In this document: positions 7,805-15,929 of the stretch, one piece after another
How the letters are laid out: each line of letters opens with the position of its first letter
Position numbering within the stretch: the first letter of the stretch is position 1
From: CALBPI01 sp038524795
Lineage (GTDB): Bacteria > Pseudomonadota > Gammaproteobacteria > Steroidobacterales > Woeseiaceae
Length of the DNA stretch: 64,000 nucleotides
Direction of reading: 5' to 3'
Assembly: GCA_038524795.1 (NCBI GenBank)
Contig: JBCBIJ010000002.1
Coordinates: 186,001 to 250,000 of the forward strand
Position numbers and translations under genes: made by a program
Notes under the pieces: model-generated
Database searches by the model: none
Told to the model about the DNA's origin: nothing
What the model saw: only the letters and a program-made list of their open reading frames with translations

Positions 7805-8773
7805 TCAGCGCGCGTGCCGATAAGCCTGTGCGAAGTCGCGGAGCTCGGGGCGTGCCGGCGCCAGCTGCCGTGCAGCCACGGGTCGCGCACCGTCTTGATC
7901 GACGGTGCCGAGTACGAAGGTAAAGATGTAGTAACCCTCCACACCCATGCGCAAATCACTGAGCACCAGTGCATCGCCTTCGCGACGCAGTGCATACCAG
8001 CCGTGCGTGAACCAACGCATGCGTTGGTACGGAGCGTGGTTGCCAAGCTCGGTGTCGAATTCGCGTTGCTGCGCATAGCAACGCCACTGCCCAGGCTGAG
8101 GCTCCTGCCAGGCGTAGACAAACTGATCGCAATGGGTGTCATCCGACAGGCTCAATAGCCGCCAGCGCACCGCGTTGAACGGCGTTGGCGTCGCTTTGAC
8201 CATGCTCGTGCCTGGCGGCGCAGACGCGACCGCACCGTGCTCGAGCCGCGCCTGTAATCCCGCCGTCAGCACCAGGTAACTGGTAGAAAACGCCAGCGCA
8301 ACCGAGAGTACGCGGCGACGGCGGGTGGGTCGTCGCAACGCGATGACCAGCGCCACGACGAGCGGTACGGTGTACATCGGGTCAATAATGAACACGCTAC
8401 CGACACTGATCGGGTAGTCGCTAAACGGGTGCAGAGCCTGCGTGCCGTAAATGGTCATGCTATCGAGCAACGGATGCGTGACAAATGCGAGCCAGATTGC
8501 GAGGAACAGTGGCCAGCCGCCGCCGCGAAAGCCAGGCAGGGGTCGCAGCAGCAACCACATGACGGGCGTCGCGAGCGTGAGCCAAAACCACGAGTGCGAC
8601 CAGCTGCGGTGCAGTGTCATGGCCGACACGGGATCCGCATAGTGCACGAGCACATCAAGATCAGGCAGGACGCCGCATGTTGCCCCGACTAGAGCCGCAC
8701 GCGGACCCAACTCTCGCCCCGCCACGACGTGGCCCACCGCGGCACCAAGTACCGCCTGCGTCAGGGAATCCAG
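7805..8773 (-). CDS. YdjM/DUF457-like membrane-bound metal-dependent hydrolase, apparent CTG start
   Basis: About 322 aa if translation begins at CTG 8773. The family begins MDSLTQ...LGA; here the frame reads LDSLTQAVLGAAVG with CTG in the position of the initiator and no ATG, GTG or TTG upstream in frame until well inside zur. Metal-ligand-type motifs follow: GVLPDLDVL (D-x-D), HRSWSHS and THPLLD, with several membrane helices between and a soluble C-terminal half. The CTG lies 4 bp after the zur stop, so translational coupling could support the weak start. E. coli YdjM is SOS-induced; nothing here shows a LexA box. Substrate unknown. Confidence 0.8.
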   Translation of the reverse strand: MDSLTQAVLGAAVGHVVAGRELGPRAALVGATCGVLPDLDVLVHYADPVSAMTLHRSWSHSWFWLTLATPVMWLLLRPLPGFRGGGWPLFLAIWLAFVTHPLLDSMTIYGTQALHPFSDYPISVGSVFIIDPMYTVPLVVALVIALRRPTRRRRVLSVALAFSTSYLVLTAGLQARLEHGAVASAPPGTSMVKATPTPFNAVRWRLLSLSDDTHCDQFVYAWQEPQPGQWRCYAQQREFDTELGNHAPYQRMRWFTHGWYALRREGDALVLSDLRMGVEGYYIFTFVLGTVDQDGARPVAARQLAPARPELRDFAQAYRHAR

Positions 8774-8777
8774 AAGC

Positions 8778-9272
8778 TCAGTCCGAGGATTGTGTTGCGC
8801 AGTGCGCGCAAATGCCGCGTACCTCGAGCATCTGGCGCTCCGCGACGAATCCCGCGGCGGCGGCCACGGCTTCAATGCGGTCGTTGATCGCGCCAGCACT
8901 CAGCTCGATCACGTCATGACAATTCCGGCAGATGAGAAACTGCCCGTTGTGGGCATGCGCAGGATCGGGACACCCGACGTAGGCGTTGAGCGAGTCCAGT
9001 CGATGGACCAGGCCCGCGGTCATGAGGAACTCGAGCGCCCGGTAGACCGTCGGCGGGGCCGCCGGTCTTCCAGAGGCCTTCAGGCTGTCCAGAATCGCGT
9101 AGGCACCCACGGGTTTGTGGCTTGCCCAGACGAGCTGCAGAACCTGCCGACGCAGCGGCGTAAGGCGCAGCCCGCGCTCTCTGCAAATCACTTCCGCACG
9201 CGCCAGGGCGCTTGCGACACACCGCTTGTGGTCGTGTCCTGCGTTGCTCTCAGCATTCACTTCTGCAGCCAT
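8778..9272 (-). CDS. zur: Fur-family zinc uptake regulator Zur
   Basis: 164 aa from ATG 9272; an upstream ATG at 9368 would run into the thrS promoter region and encodes nothing Fur-like. Winged helix near residues 25-85 (RLTPLRRQVLQLVWAS, PPTVYRALEFL), then CRNCHDVIEL and a C-terminal GICAHC: two CxxC pairs that form the structural zinc site in Fur/Zur proteins. The subgroup call Zur rather than Fur or PerR rests on overall resemblance, for example the CPDPAHAHNGQFLIC segment. Zur represses zinc uptake genes when zinc-loaded; no znu genes are in the window. Divergent from thrS; the YdjM-like gene follows 4 bp after its stop. Confidence 0.85.
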   Translation of the reverse strand: MAAEVNAESNAGHDHKRCVASALARAEVICRERGLRLTPLRRQVLQLVWASHKPVGAYAILDSLKASGRPAAPPTVYRALEFLMTAGLVHRLDSLNAYVGCPDPAHAHNGQFLICRNCHDVIELSAGAINDRIEAVAAAAGFVAERQMLEVRGICAHCATQSSD

Positions 9273-9340
9273 GTCCACATGATACAGGAGCGGTCCGCCC
9301 GAGCGCGATGTCATGCGTAGTCCCGACCGCCGCAAACCGC

Positions 9341-9346
9341 TATGAT
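9341..9346 (+). promoter_or_regulatory. Candidate -10 box (TATGAT) for thrS
   Basis: TATGAT about 66 bp upstream of the thrS ATG in the 139-bp zur-thrS divergent region. On the other strand TATCAT lies about 12 bp before the zur ATG. No clear thrS operator-like stem-loops recognised. Confidence 0.35.
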
Positions 9347-9411
9347 TGCCGGCTTCGAACGCCACCACCCCCTACCCGGGCACCCCGGTGCCCTGCTGCC
9401 AAGTGAAGGTC

Positions 9412-11346
9412 ATGGTCAACATTACGCTGCCTGACGGCTCGGTCCGCAACTACGACGGACCGGTCGATCCACTGACGATTGCCAAAGAGATTTCAGGCTC
9501 GCTGGCCAAAGCGGCTGTTGCCGCCCAGGTCGACGGGCAGGACTGGGACCTGACGCGCACGATCGATCGTGACGCCAGCGTGGCCATCGTGACCCGCGAC
9601 AGCGAGGCCGGGCTCGAGGTGCTGCGCCACGACGCCGCCCATGCGCTTGCCGAGGCCGTGAAAGAGCTTTACCCCGAGACCCAGGTGACGATTGGTCCGG
9701 CCATCGACGACGGCTTCTACTACGACTTCGCGCGCGAGACACCCTTCACGCTCGATGACCTCGAAGTCATCGAGCAGCGCATGCGCGAGATCGTTGAACG
9801 CGACGAAACTGTTGAGCGCGAGATTTGGACGCGCAATGACGCTGTTGCGTTTTTCCGCGACCAGGGCGAGGAATACAAGGCGCGTCTTATCGAGCGCATT
9901 CCCGAAGACGAGCAGATCTCGTTGTACCGCCAGGGCGACTTCATCGATCTCTGCCGCGGTCCGCACCTACCCTCAACGGGCCGGCTCGGTACCGCGTTCA
10001 AGCTGCTGCGGGTCTCCGGTGCGTACTGGGAAGGCGATTCACGCAACGAGATGCTGCAACGCATCTATGGCACGGCCTGGGCCAACGACAAGCAGTTGCG
10101 CCAGTACCTGCGTCGCGTCGAGGAAGCCGAAAAGCGCGACCACCGCAAGCTCGGCAAGCAGATGAACCTGTTCCACTTCCAGGAAGAGGCGCCGGGTTCG
10201 GTGTTCTGGCACCCGCGTGGCTGGACACTGTTCCAGCGGCTTATCGACTACATGCGCGAACGCCAGCGCGAGGCCGGTTACCGAGAAATCCACACGCCGG
10301 GCGTCATGGACCGCGCGCTCTGGGAAGCGTCGGGTCATTGGCACTGGTTTGGTGAACACATGTTCACGACGGAGACCGAAGACGGACGCGTCTACGCACT
10401 CAAGCCGATGAACTGTCCGGGCGCCGTGCAGGTGTTCAAACAGGGACTCACGAGCTACCGCGAGCTGCCCATGCGCATCTCGGAGTTTGGCGGCGTGCAC
10501 CGTTACGAACCTTCGGGCGCGCTGCACGGATTGTTGCGCGTGCGCGCGTTTACCCAGGACGACGCCCACGTTTTCTGCACCATGGAACAAGTGGCCAGCG
10601 AAGCCATCGCCATCACGACGCAGATTCTGCAGATCTACTCAGACTTCGGCTTCGATGACGTGCGTATCAAATTCTCCGACCGCCCGGAAAAGCGCGTCGG
10701 CGACGATGCCATCTGGGACCAGTCGGAGGCGGCGCTCAAGTCTGCCCTTGAGCACACGGGTCTGGAGTACAGCTACAACCCGGGCGAAGGGGCGTTTTAC
10801 GGACCGAAGCTCGAGTTCGTCTTGCGTGACGCCATTGGTCGCGACTGGCAGTGCGGCACCTTGCAGGTCGATCTCAACCTGCCCAAGCGACTTGGTGCCA
10901 GTTACATTGGCGAAGATGGCGACCGCCATGTCCCCGTCATGTTGCATCGGGCCATGTTCGGTTCGCTGGAGCGCTTCACGGGCATCCTGCTCGAGCACTA
11001 CGCCGGCAACCTGCCGTTGTGGCTCGCGCCCACGCAGGTCGTCGTCGCCACGATCACTTCGGACGGCGATCAGTTTGCCGTCGATCTTGTGAACGAGCTG
11101 CGCAAAGCGGGCATTGAGGCCGAGAGCGATCTGCGCAACGAGAAGATTGGCTACAAGGTTCGCGAACACAGCCTAGCCAAAGTCCCGGTGATCATGGCCG
11201 TGGGCAAGCGCGAGGTCGAGGAAGACACTGTCGCCATTCGGCGACTGGGCGCCAAGGGCCAGAAGACTGCCCCGCGTGCCGAGGCCATCGCGGCGCTGCT
11301 GGAAGAGATCGTTTCGCGCGAAACGGCGAATGTGACGGTCGAGTAG
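9412..11346 (+). CDS. thrS: Threonyl-tRNA synthetase
   Basis: 644 aa from ATG 9412 (E. coli 642). N-terminal TGS domain (VNITLPDGSVRNYDG), editing domain with the HDAAHALAEAV zinc-type motif (about 73-83), then the class II core: MNCPGAVQVF supplies the zinc-binding Cys, motif 2 is RYEPSGALHGLLRVRAFTQD, and motif 3 is HRAMFGSLERFTGILLEHY near residue 512; the C-terminal anticodon-binding domain ends the protein. A longer frame from 9346 has no family match. Unlike E. coli, thrS is not followed by infC-rpmI-rplT but by an unrelated fusion gene. Confidence 0.97.
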   Translation: MVNITLPDGSVRNYDGPVDPLTIAKEISGSLAKAAVAAQVDGQDWDLTRTIDRDASVAIVTRDSEAGLEVLRHDAAHALAEAVKELYPETQVTIGPAIDDGFYYDFARETPFTLDDLEVIEQRMREIVERDETVEREIWTRNDAVAFFRDQGEEYKARLIERIPEDEQISLYRQGDFIDLCRGPHLPSTGRLGTAFKLLRVSGAYWEGDSRNEMLQRIYGTAWANDKQLRQYLRRVEEAEKRDHRKLGKQMNLFHFQEEAPGSVFWHPRGWTLFQRLIDYMRERQREAGYREIHTPGVMDRALWEASGHWHWFGEHMFTTETEDGRVYALKPMNCPGAVQVFKQGLTSYRELPMRISEFGGVHRYEPSGALHGLLRVRAFTQDDAHVFCTMEQVASEAIAITTQILQIYSDFGFDDVRIKFSDRPEKRVGDDAIWDQSEAALKSALEHTGLEYSYNPGEGAFYGPKLEFVLRDAIGRDWQCGTLQVDLNLPKRLGASYIGEDGDRHVPVMLHRAMFGSLERFTGILLEHYAGNLPLWLAPTQVVVATITSDGDQFAVDLVNELRKAGIEAESDLRNEKIGYKVREHSLAKVPVIMAVGKREVEEDTVAIRRLGAKGQKTAPRAEAIAALLEEIVSRETANVTVE

Positions 11347-11477
11347 TCCCGCTGAAACAAGCCGCAGATGTGCGGGAAGCCACAGAAGTGTGCACTGCAT
11401 CAAAAGGCTTATGTGGAATCGGTCACAGTTTGGAAACTCGGTCGCTGAGGCCGGTTATGTCGTGCGTTTTTCCTTCA

Positions 11478-11483
11478 TATACT
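11478..11483 (+). promoter_or_regulatory. Candidate -10 box (TATACT) for the receiver-TonB fusion gene
   Basis: TATACT 62 bp before the ATG at 11545 in the 198-bp gap after thrS. The -35 position (TTATGT, 17-bp spacer) is a poor match. Supports separate transcription from thrS; no U-tracted terminator was seen for thrS. Confidence 0.4.
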
Positions 11484-11544
11484 GCTAACTGAGGGAAAGC
11501 CACGCGAACGGGTCGCGGCGGTTCTCACCCTCACCGAGGCCGCC

Positions 11545-14133
11545 ATGGTTGACCAGTACAAGACCCAGGTGATGTTCCTGCACCCGGAGCCATCCTTGAT
11601 GGAACCGTGCGCGCGCCTGCTTGGTGAGAATTTCTCGGTGCACATGGCCGCCTCGGGCACCGAAGCACTCACCACGCTGGGCATTACGCCCATCCACATC
11701 ATCGTGTCGGCACAGGACCTGCCCGGTATGAGCGGGCAGGAAGCGCTGAAAGAAGCGAAGCGCCGTTCGCCCGATACGCGCGGCATCCTGCTCGCCTCAC
11801 CCGAGATGACGGACGCGGATCGCGCATCTCTCGTCAACGTCAAACACTTAAGCCTTGTGTTGGGCCCGCTCGCGAGCGCCGAAGAAGTCTGCGCCGCGAT
11901 TCAGCACGCGCTGTCCGATGACGGCAGCGGCAGCATGCAGCCGGCCAACGACACATCGGCCGGCCCGCGCACTCAGGCGCGGCCGAGCCCGTCACCGGCG
12001 ACAGCACCCGGCGATGTGTCCGGGCCTTACGATCTGTTGGCCGAAGACATTCCGGTGCTCGAACCGGGCGCTGCCAATGATGCGCGCCCTGCCGCGCAAT
12101 CATTAAGCGAAGTCGAGATCGTCGTTCTCACCAATGACGGCAGCTTCCTCAAAACGATTCGTGCGGCTACTGGCGCAAGCCACGTCGTCAACCACGCGCC
12201 GAACCTTCAGGCCGCGATCGATGTCGTGCGTGATGGTCAAAGCGGCGTTCTCATTACTGACGCAGCGGTTGCGGTGCGCGATGTCGAGACGATCACAGCA
12301 AAGCTGCGCAAGTACATGCCCTCGCTGGTCTCGATTGTCGCCGGACGACGCGAAGACGGCGAAAAGATGATGGGCCTGATTTCAGACGGCCTCGTCTACC
12401 GATTCTTGCTTAAGCCGATCAGCCCGGGCCGCACGCGGCTCGCCATCGAGGCGTCGGCCAAGAAGCATCTGACACTCGCGCATACTGAAGTCCCCCTGAC
12501 GCCTTCAGACGTGCAAGAGAAGATGACCGAAACCGGCATCATCAAGGGCGTTACCTTTGACTCGGGCCTTTTCCGTACAACAGATGTTCGTCCAACCACA
12601 ATGGCCGTCCCCGAACTCGACGAGGAAGACGTCGACGGCGGGCTTATCGAACGACTGTTTGCCGCATTCGGCCCCGTTCCACTGATCGTAGGTGCTGTCG
12701 TTTTGTTGGCCGCACTGGGCTTCTTCCTGCTTGGCGGCGGCGACGACCCGGCACCCGTTGCCGGCGCGACCGAAGCAACCGAGCCTGCCGCAACGGTCCC
12801 CGCAGCACCGCAGCCGACACCGGCCGAACGGGCCGCGACGCTTGCCGCGCGTGGCGAGCGCGCCTTGCGAGACGGCAGGCTTACACAGCCAGCCGACGAC
12901 AATGCCGTGGTGCACTTCGCTCAGGCGGCCGCACTGGTGCGCGACGACGCCGCACTGCGTGCGCAACTCGAAAGCGTGTTGCAACAGGCCTTTGCGCAGA
13001 TTGAATCGAGCTTGCTCGCCGATCGAATCAGTGAGGCCTCTGCCGCACTGGCCGTGCTCAACGACACCGTACCCGGGCACCCGCGCCTGGCGTTTTACAA
13101 CCGTCAGGTCAGCCGCGAAATCGCGCGGCGTGATCTCGAGCGTGCAGAAACGGCCATTCTCTCGGGCGACACCGCCGCGGCAGAAAGTGCCATTTCGCGA
13201 CTCGAGCGTAATGGGGTTACGGACCCGGCTATCGTCACGGCATTGCGTGACAGGCTCGCCGTGGTCCCGGCTGCCGGTGCGACCGTTGCTGAGGCACCGA
13301 CGAGCGTTGACGACCTATTGGAGTTCGCCGCGCTGCGCGTCAGCGAAGGCCGCCTCATCGAACCCGTCGACGACAGCGCGCGTGATTACTACCAGGCCGC
13401 CATCGAGCTTGAGCCCGACAACGTCACAGCGCGCCAGGGTCTAACCTTCGTCGCCAGCATGCTGATCTCCGAATCGCGAACGGCGGCAGCGCGCGGCGAG
13501 CTGTCGCAAGCGGAACGCCTGCTCAATGAAGCGGTCGCCACTGGAGCCAACCGCGTTGAGGCGACGGCACTGCGCGGCGAGATCGACACGCTGGCGCAAA
13601 GCGCTGCGGCCGACGCCGCGCGGGCGGTCGTTGAGCCACCCGCGCAACAAACCACTGAGACCCCGGCCGATGCGGCCGAGGACACCACCGCGCCGCCTCC
13701 CCCGCCGGCCAGTATCGGTACAGGCGGTTTCGGCGAACGTACGACCACGCCCGCGCGCGAGGCGCCCGTCCGTGAGCCCAGCGTGGCCGCAACGACGCCG
13801 GCCACGCAGCCCGCCGCTGGCAAACCAGCAGCCACCGACGTAGCAACGCCCGAGGCTGGCAAGTTTGTACTCGTGCAGAAGAGCGCCGCACCGCCCGGAT
13901 ACCCGCGTTCGGCACAGCGCCGCGGCATTGAGGGTTGGGTCGACGTGGGATTCAGCGTTCGCGCCGACGGCACTACGAGTGACATCACGGTGATCGAGAG
14001 CCAGCCGGGAAGCGTCTTCGACGAAGCCGCCACCGAGGCTGTTTCGAAGTGGCGCTATGAGCCGCTCGAAACCGACGACCCCAACGCCTTTGCGCGCGCC
14101 CGGATCCGCCTCGAGTTCAACCTCGCCAACTAG
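11545..14133 (+). CDS. Receiver-like x2 / transmembrane / repeat region / TonB C-terminal fusion protein
   Basis: 862 aa. Residues about 7-122 and 190-305 look like two response-regulator receiver folds. The first lacks the phospho-Asp: the position four residues before the conserved Pro in IIVSAQDLPGMSG is Ala; it also lacks the acidic pair and the Lys. The second keeps GVLITD (Asp239) and FLLKP (Lys290) and could still be phosphorylated. One membrane helix (PLIVGAVVLLAALGFFLLGG, about 379-398) separates this cytoplasmic half from a helical, TPR-like periplasmic stretch (about 425-690), a Pro/Ala/Thr-rich linker and a TonB C-terminal domain (about 772-862: PPGYPRSAQRRGIEGWVDVG, ending KWRYEP and a beta strand). 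TonB domains link inner-membrane energy or signals to outer-membrane receptors. No ExbB/ExbD gene adjoins. Cytoplasmic receiver domains on a TonB-type protein are unusual; function unknown. Confidence 0.8.
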   Translation: MVDQYKTQVMFLHPEPSLMEPCARLLGENFSVHMAASGTEALTTLGITPIHIIVSAQDLPGMSGQEALKEAKRRSPDTRGILLASPEMTDADRASLVNVKHLSLVLGPLASAEEVCAAIQHALSDDGSGSMQPANDTSAGPRTQARPSPSPATAPGDVSGPYDLLAEDIPVLEPGAANDARPAAQSLSEVEIVVLTNDGSFLKTIRAATGASHVVNHAPNLQAAIDVVRDGQSGVLITDAAVAVRDVETITAKLRKYMPSLVSIVAGRREDGEKMMGLISDGLVYRFLLKPISPGRTRLAIEASAKKHLTLAHTEVPLTPSDVQEKMTETGIIKGVTFDSGLFRTTDVRPTTMAVPELDEEDVDGGLIERLFAAFGPVPLIVGAVVLLAALGFFLLGGGDDPAPVAGATEATEPAATVPAAPQPTPAERAATLAARGERALRDGRLTQPADDNAVVHFAQAAALVRDDAALRAQLESVLQQAFAQIESSLLADRISEASAALAVLNDTVPGHPRLAFYNRQVSREIARRDLERAETAILSGDTAAAESAISRLERNGVTDPAIVTALRDRLAVVPAAGATVAEAPTSVDDLLEFAALRVSEGRLIEPVDDSARDYYQAAIELEPDNVTARQGLTFVASMLISESRTAAARGELSQAERLLNEAVATGANRVEATALRGEIDTLAQSAAADAARAVVEPPAQQTTETPADAAEDTTAPPPPPASIGTGGFGERTTTPAREAPVREPSVAATTPATQPAAGKPAATDVATPEAGKFVLVQKSAAPPGYPRSAQRRGIEGWVDVGFSVRADGTTSDITVIESQPGSVFDEAATEAVSKWRYEPLETDDPNAFARARIRLEFNLAN

Positions 14134-14142
14134 GCGTTGACA

Positions 14143-15204
14143 CTAGAGTGCGCCGCGCTCGGAAAGTCGGGCGTGGATACCTGCGGCGATCGACAAGGCA
14201 ATACCGGCGGGTTCCTTTGCACCCAGTGGCAGGCCCGCGGGCCCGTCGATATGTGGCCGAATCGCGTCTGCCTGATCACCGATGGCATCCAGCAGCCGTT
14301 CACGTCGGTGCACAGGCCCAAGCAGACCCACGTAATGCCAGTGCGTGTGACGCGCCAGTGTACGCAAGTAAGTGGTGTCGGTTTCGAGGTGGTGGCTCAT
14401 GACCACGACGACCGGGTAGTGCCCCAAAGCGACTCGTTGCGCGAGTGCCGCGGCCGGTGCCGCGATCCGCTCGGCGGCGAGCCCGGGATCAAACGCATCG
14501 ACGTAGGCGGGCCGATGGTCGTACACGGTGACGTGCCATCCGAGATCACCGAGCAGTCGCGCCAGTGGCTCAGCGTCGGGGGCAGCGCCGCAGAGCAACA
14601 CGCGTGGCGCAGGCCGAACATAGATGACAAAAAGCGGCGCTGGGAGCGCGTCATCGGCGACCTCCGCCGAGCGGCCGGCAAGCCACTGCTCGCCAAGTAC
14701 CCGCTCGACGGTGGTTTGCGTCTCAGATGCGACGCCGTAGTGGACAAAATGTCCCTCAGCACTTGCCGACGTCATGAGATCTGCTTGCGGCGTTGCCGGC
14801 GCACCAAGACCCAACACGGCGCTGATGCCATTGCGGTAGGCATCCGCTACGGCCAACAAAGGCGCGTATTGCTCGGGGTCGTAAAGCGGTGTCAGCAAGA
14901 TCTGTAGGCGACCATCGCAGCCGGCTCCCATGCCCCAAAGCGCGTCGTGTTCTCCACCGAGATCGTAGTCGACGACGGCGGGCGTCTGAGACGCCAGGGC
15001 CTGCGCGGCGCGCGTGGCAAGATCGCCTTCCACACAGCCGCCACTGACAAGACCCTGGTAGTCGCCATTCGCCGCGATCAGGATGAAGTCACCGGCCTTG
15101 CTGTAGGTCGATCCCTCGGTGTCCGTCACGGTGGCGAGCACCATGCCCTCCCCCTGTTCGTGCCAGGTTCTGAGCCGATCGAAGACGCGGTTCTTATGCA
15201 GCAT
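14143..15204 (-). CDS. XdhC/CoxI-family maturation factor
   Basis: 353 aa from ATG 15204. The N-terminal XdhC_CoxI domain shows LATVTDTEGSTYSKAGDFIL (about 22-41) and LVSGGCVEGDL (about 50-60) with its conserved Cys; the C-terminal Rossmann half begins VLLCGAAPDAEPLARLLGDLGW and contains YVGLLGPVHRRERLL. Proteins of this family bind molybdenum cofactor and help its sulfuration and insertion into xanthine dehydrogenase-type enzymes. No xdhAB here; the MocA-like gene at the left edge is a likely functional partner. Divergent from the GST gene through a shared palindromic -10. Confidence 0.85.
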   Translation of the reverse strand: MLHKNRVFDRLRTWHEQGEGMVLATVTDTEGSTYSKAGDFILIAANGDYQGLVSGGCVEGDLATRAAQALASQTPAVVDYDLGGEHDALWGMGAGCDGRLQILLTPLYDPEQYAPLLAVADAYRNGISAVLGLGAPATPQADLMTSASAEGHFVHYGVASETQTTVERVLGEQWLAGRSAEVADDALPAPLFVIYVRPAPRVLLCGAAPDAEPLARLLGDLGWHVTVYDHRPAYVDAFDPGLAAERIAAPAAALAQRVALGHYPVVVVMSHHLETDTTYLRTLARHTHWHYVGLLGPVHRRERLLDAIGDQADAIRPHIDGPAGLPLGAKEPAGIALSIAAGIHARLSERGAL

Positions 15205-15231
15205 GGTGTGTCCAGGCAATGTGCTGCGGCG

Positions 15232-15239
15232 AGTATACT
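15232..15239. promoter_or_regulatory. Palindromic -10 element AGTATACT shared by xdhC-like and maiA-like genes
   Basis: The palindrome AGTATACT reads as TATACT on both strands. It lies 28 bp before the xdhC ATG (minus) and 32 bp before the GST ATG (plus), so each predicted transcript would start about 20-26 nt from its start codon. -35 matches are poor in both directions. Confidence 0.5.
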
Positions 15240-15271
15240 GCCCGCGCCAGATCCTTCCCACGGAGCGCAGC

Positions 15272-15919
15272 ATGAGCGACACGCAGGCCACCCTCTACGG
15301 CTACCACCGAAGTTCGACAAGCTACCGCTTGCGAATCCTGCTTAACCTCAAGGGCATCGACTACAAGACCGTGCCCGTGGCCCTCGACAAGGGCGAGCAA
15401 CGCAAGGCGGCGTTTCTCGACATCAATCCCATGGGTGGTCTGCCCGTCCTCGATATCGACGGCCTGCGTCTCGTGCAGGCGCCCGCGATGATCGACTACA
15501 TCGAGGAATACTACGACGCACCCAAGTTGCTGCCCGACGCCGCGGCGCCGCGTCAGCGTGTTCGCGAAATCGCGGCGATCGTGGCGTGCGACATCCACCC
15601 GCTCAACAACCTGCGTGTGCTCAAGCATCTGCGTGCCAACTACGGTGCCGATGACGTGGCCATCGCCGACTGGTACCGGCACTGGATTAATGCGGCATTC
15701 CCCGCGCTGGAGCACATGGTGGGCGCAAATGAGGACGCACCGTTTTGCGTCGACGGGCAGTTGTCGCTGGCCGAGATCTACCTGATCCCGCAGATCTACA
15801 ACGCCGAGCGTTTTGATATCGACATGACGACCTACCCGAAGCTCGCAGGCATCAACGCGCACTGCACCGCGATGGCCGCCTTCGCCGACGCCCACCCGGA
15901 TCGGCACCGCATCGACTGA
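15272..15919 (+). CDS. maiA: Zeta-class glutathione S-transferase / maleylacetoacetate isomerase-like
   Basis: 215 aa from ATG 15272. Zeta-class signature YGYHRSSTSYRLRILLNLKG at the N-terminus (family SSxSxRVRIAL), NPMGGLPVLDIDG for the cis-Pro turn, then an all-helical C-terminal domain with LSLAEIYLIPQIYNAERF (family 'sladvcLvPQvyNA.Rf'). Maleylacetoacetate isomerase uses glutathione to isomerise maleylacetoacetate in tyrosine degradation, but no fah or hmgA gene is adjacent, so maleylpyruvate or another substrate cannot be excluded. Its stop codon lies in a small hairpin shared with the MFS gene. Confidence 0.85.
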   Translation: MSDTQATLYGYHRSSTSYRLRILLNLKGIDYKTVPVALDKGEQRKAAFLDINPMGGLPVLDIDGLRLVQAPAMIDYIEEYYDAPKLLPDAAAPRQRVREIAAIVACDIHPLNNLRVLKHLRANYGADDVAIADWYRHWINAAFPALEHMVGANEDAPFCVDGQLSLAEIYLIPQIYNAERFDIDMTTYPKLAGINAHCTAMAAFADAHPDRHRID

Positions 15920-15929
15920 CGCGGTCAGT
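15915..15929. terminator. Short hairpin spanning both convergent stop codons
   Basis: ACTGAC (15915-15920) and GTCAGT (15924-15929) with a 3-nt GCG loop. The TGA of the GST gene and the reverse-strand TGA of the MFS gene both fall within the arms. Weak by itself (6 bp, no T-run) but matches a pattern seen at other convergent junctions in this window. Confidence 0.4.

Noticed and set aside
9412..11544. infC-rpmI-rplT expected after thrS
   Set aside because: Looked for and absent; the 198-bp gap and next gene show no ribosomal protein or IF3 motif.
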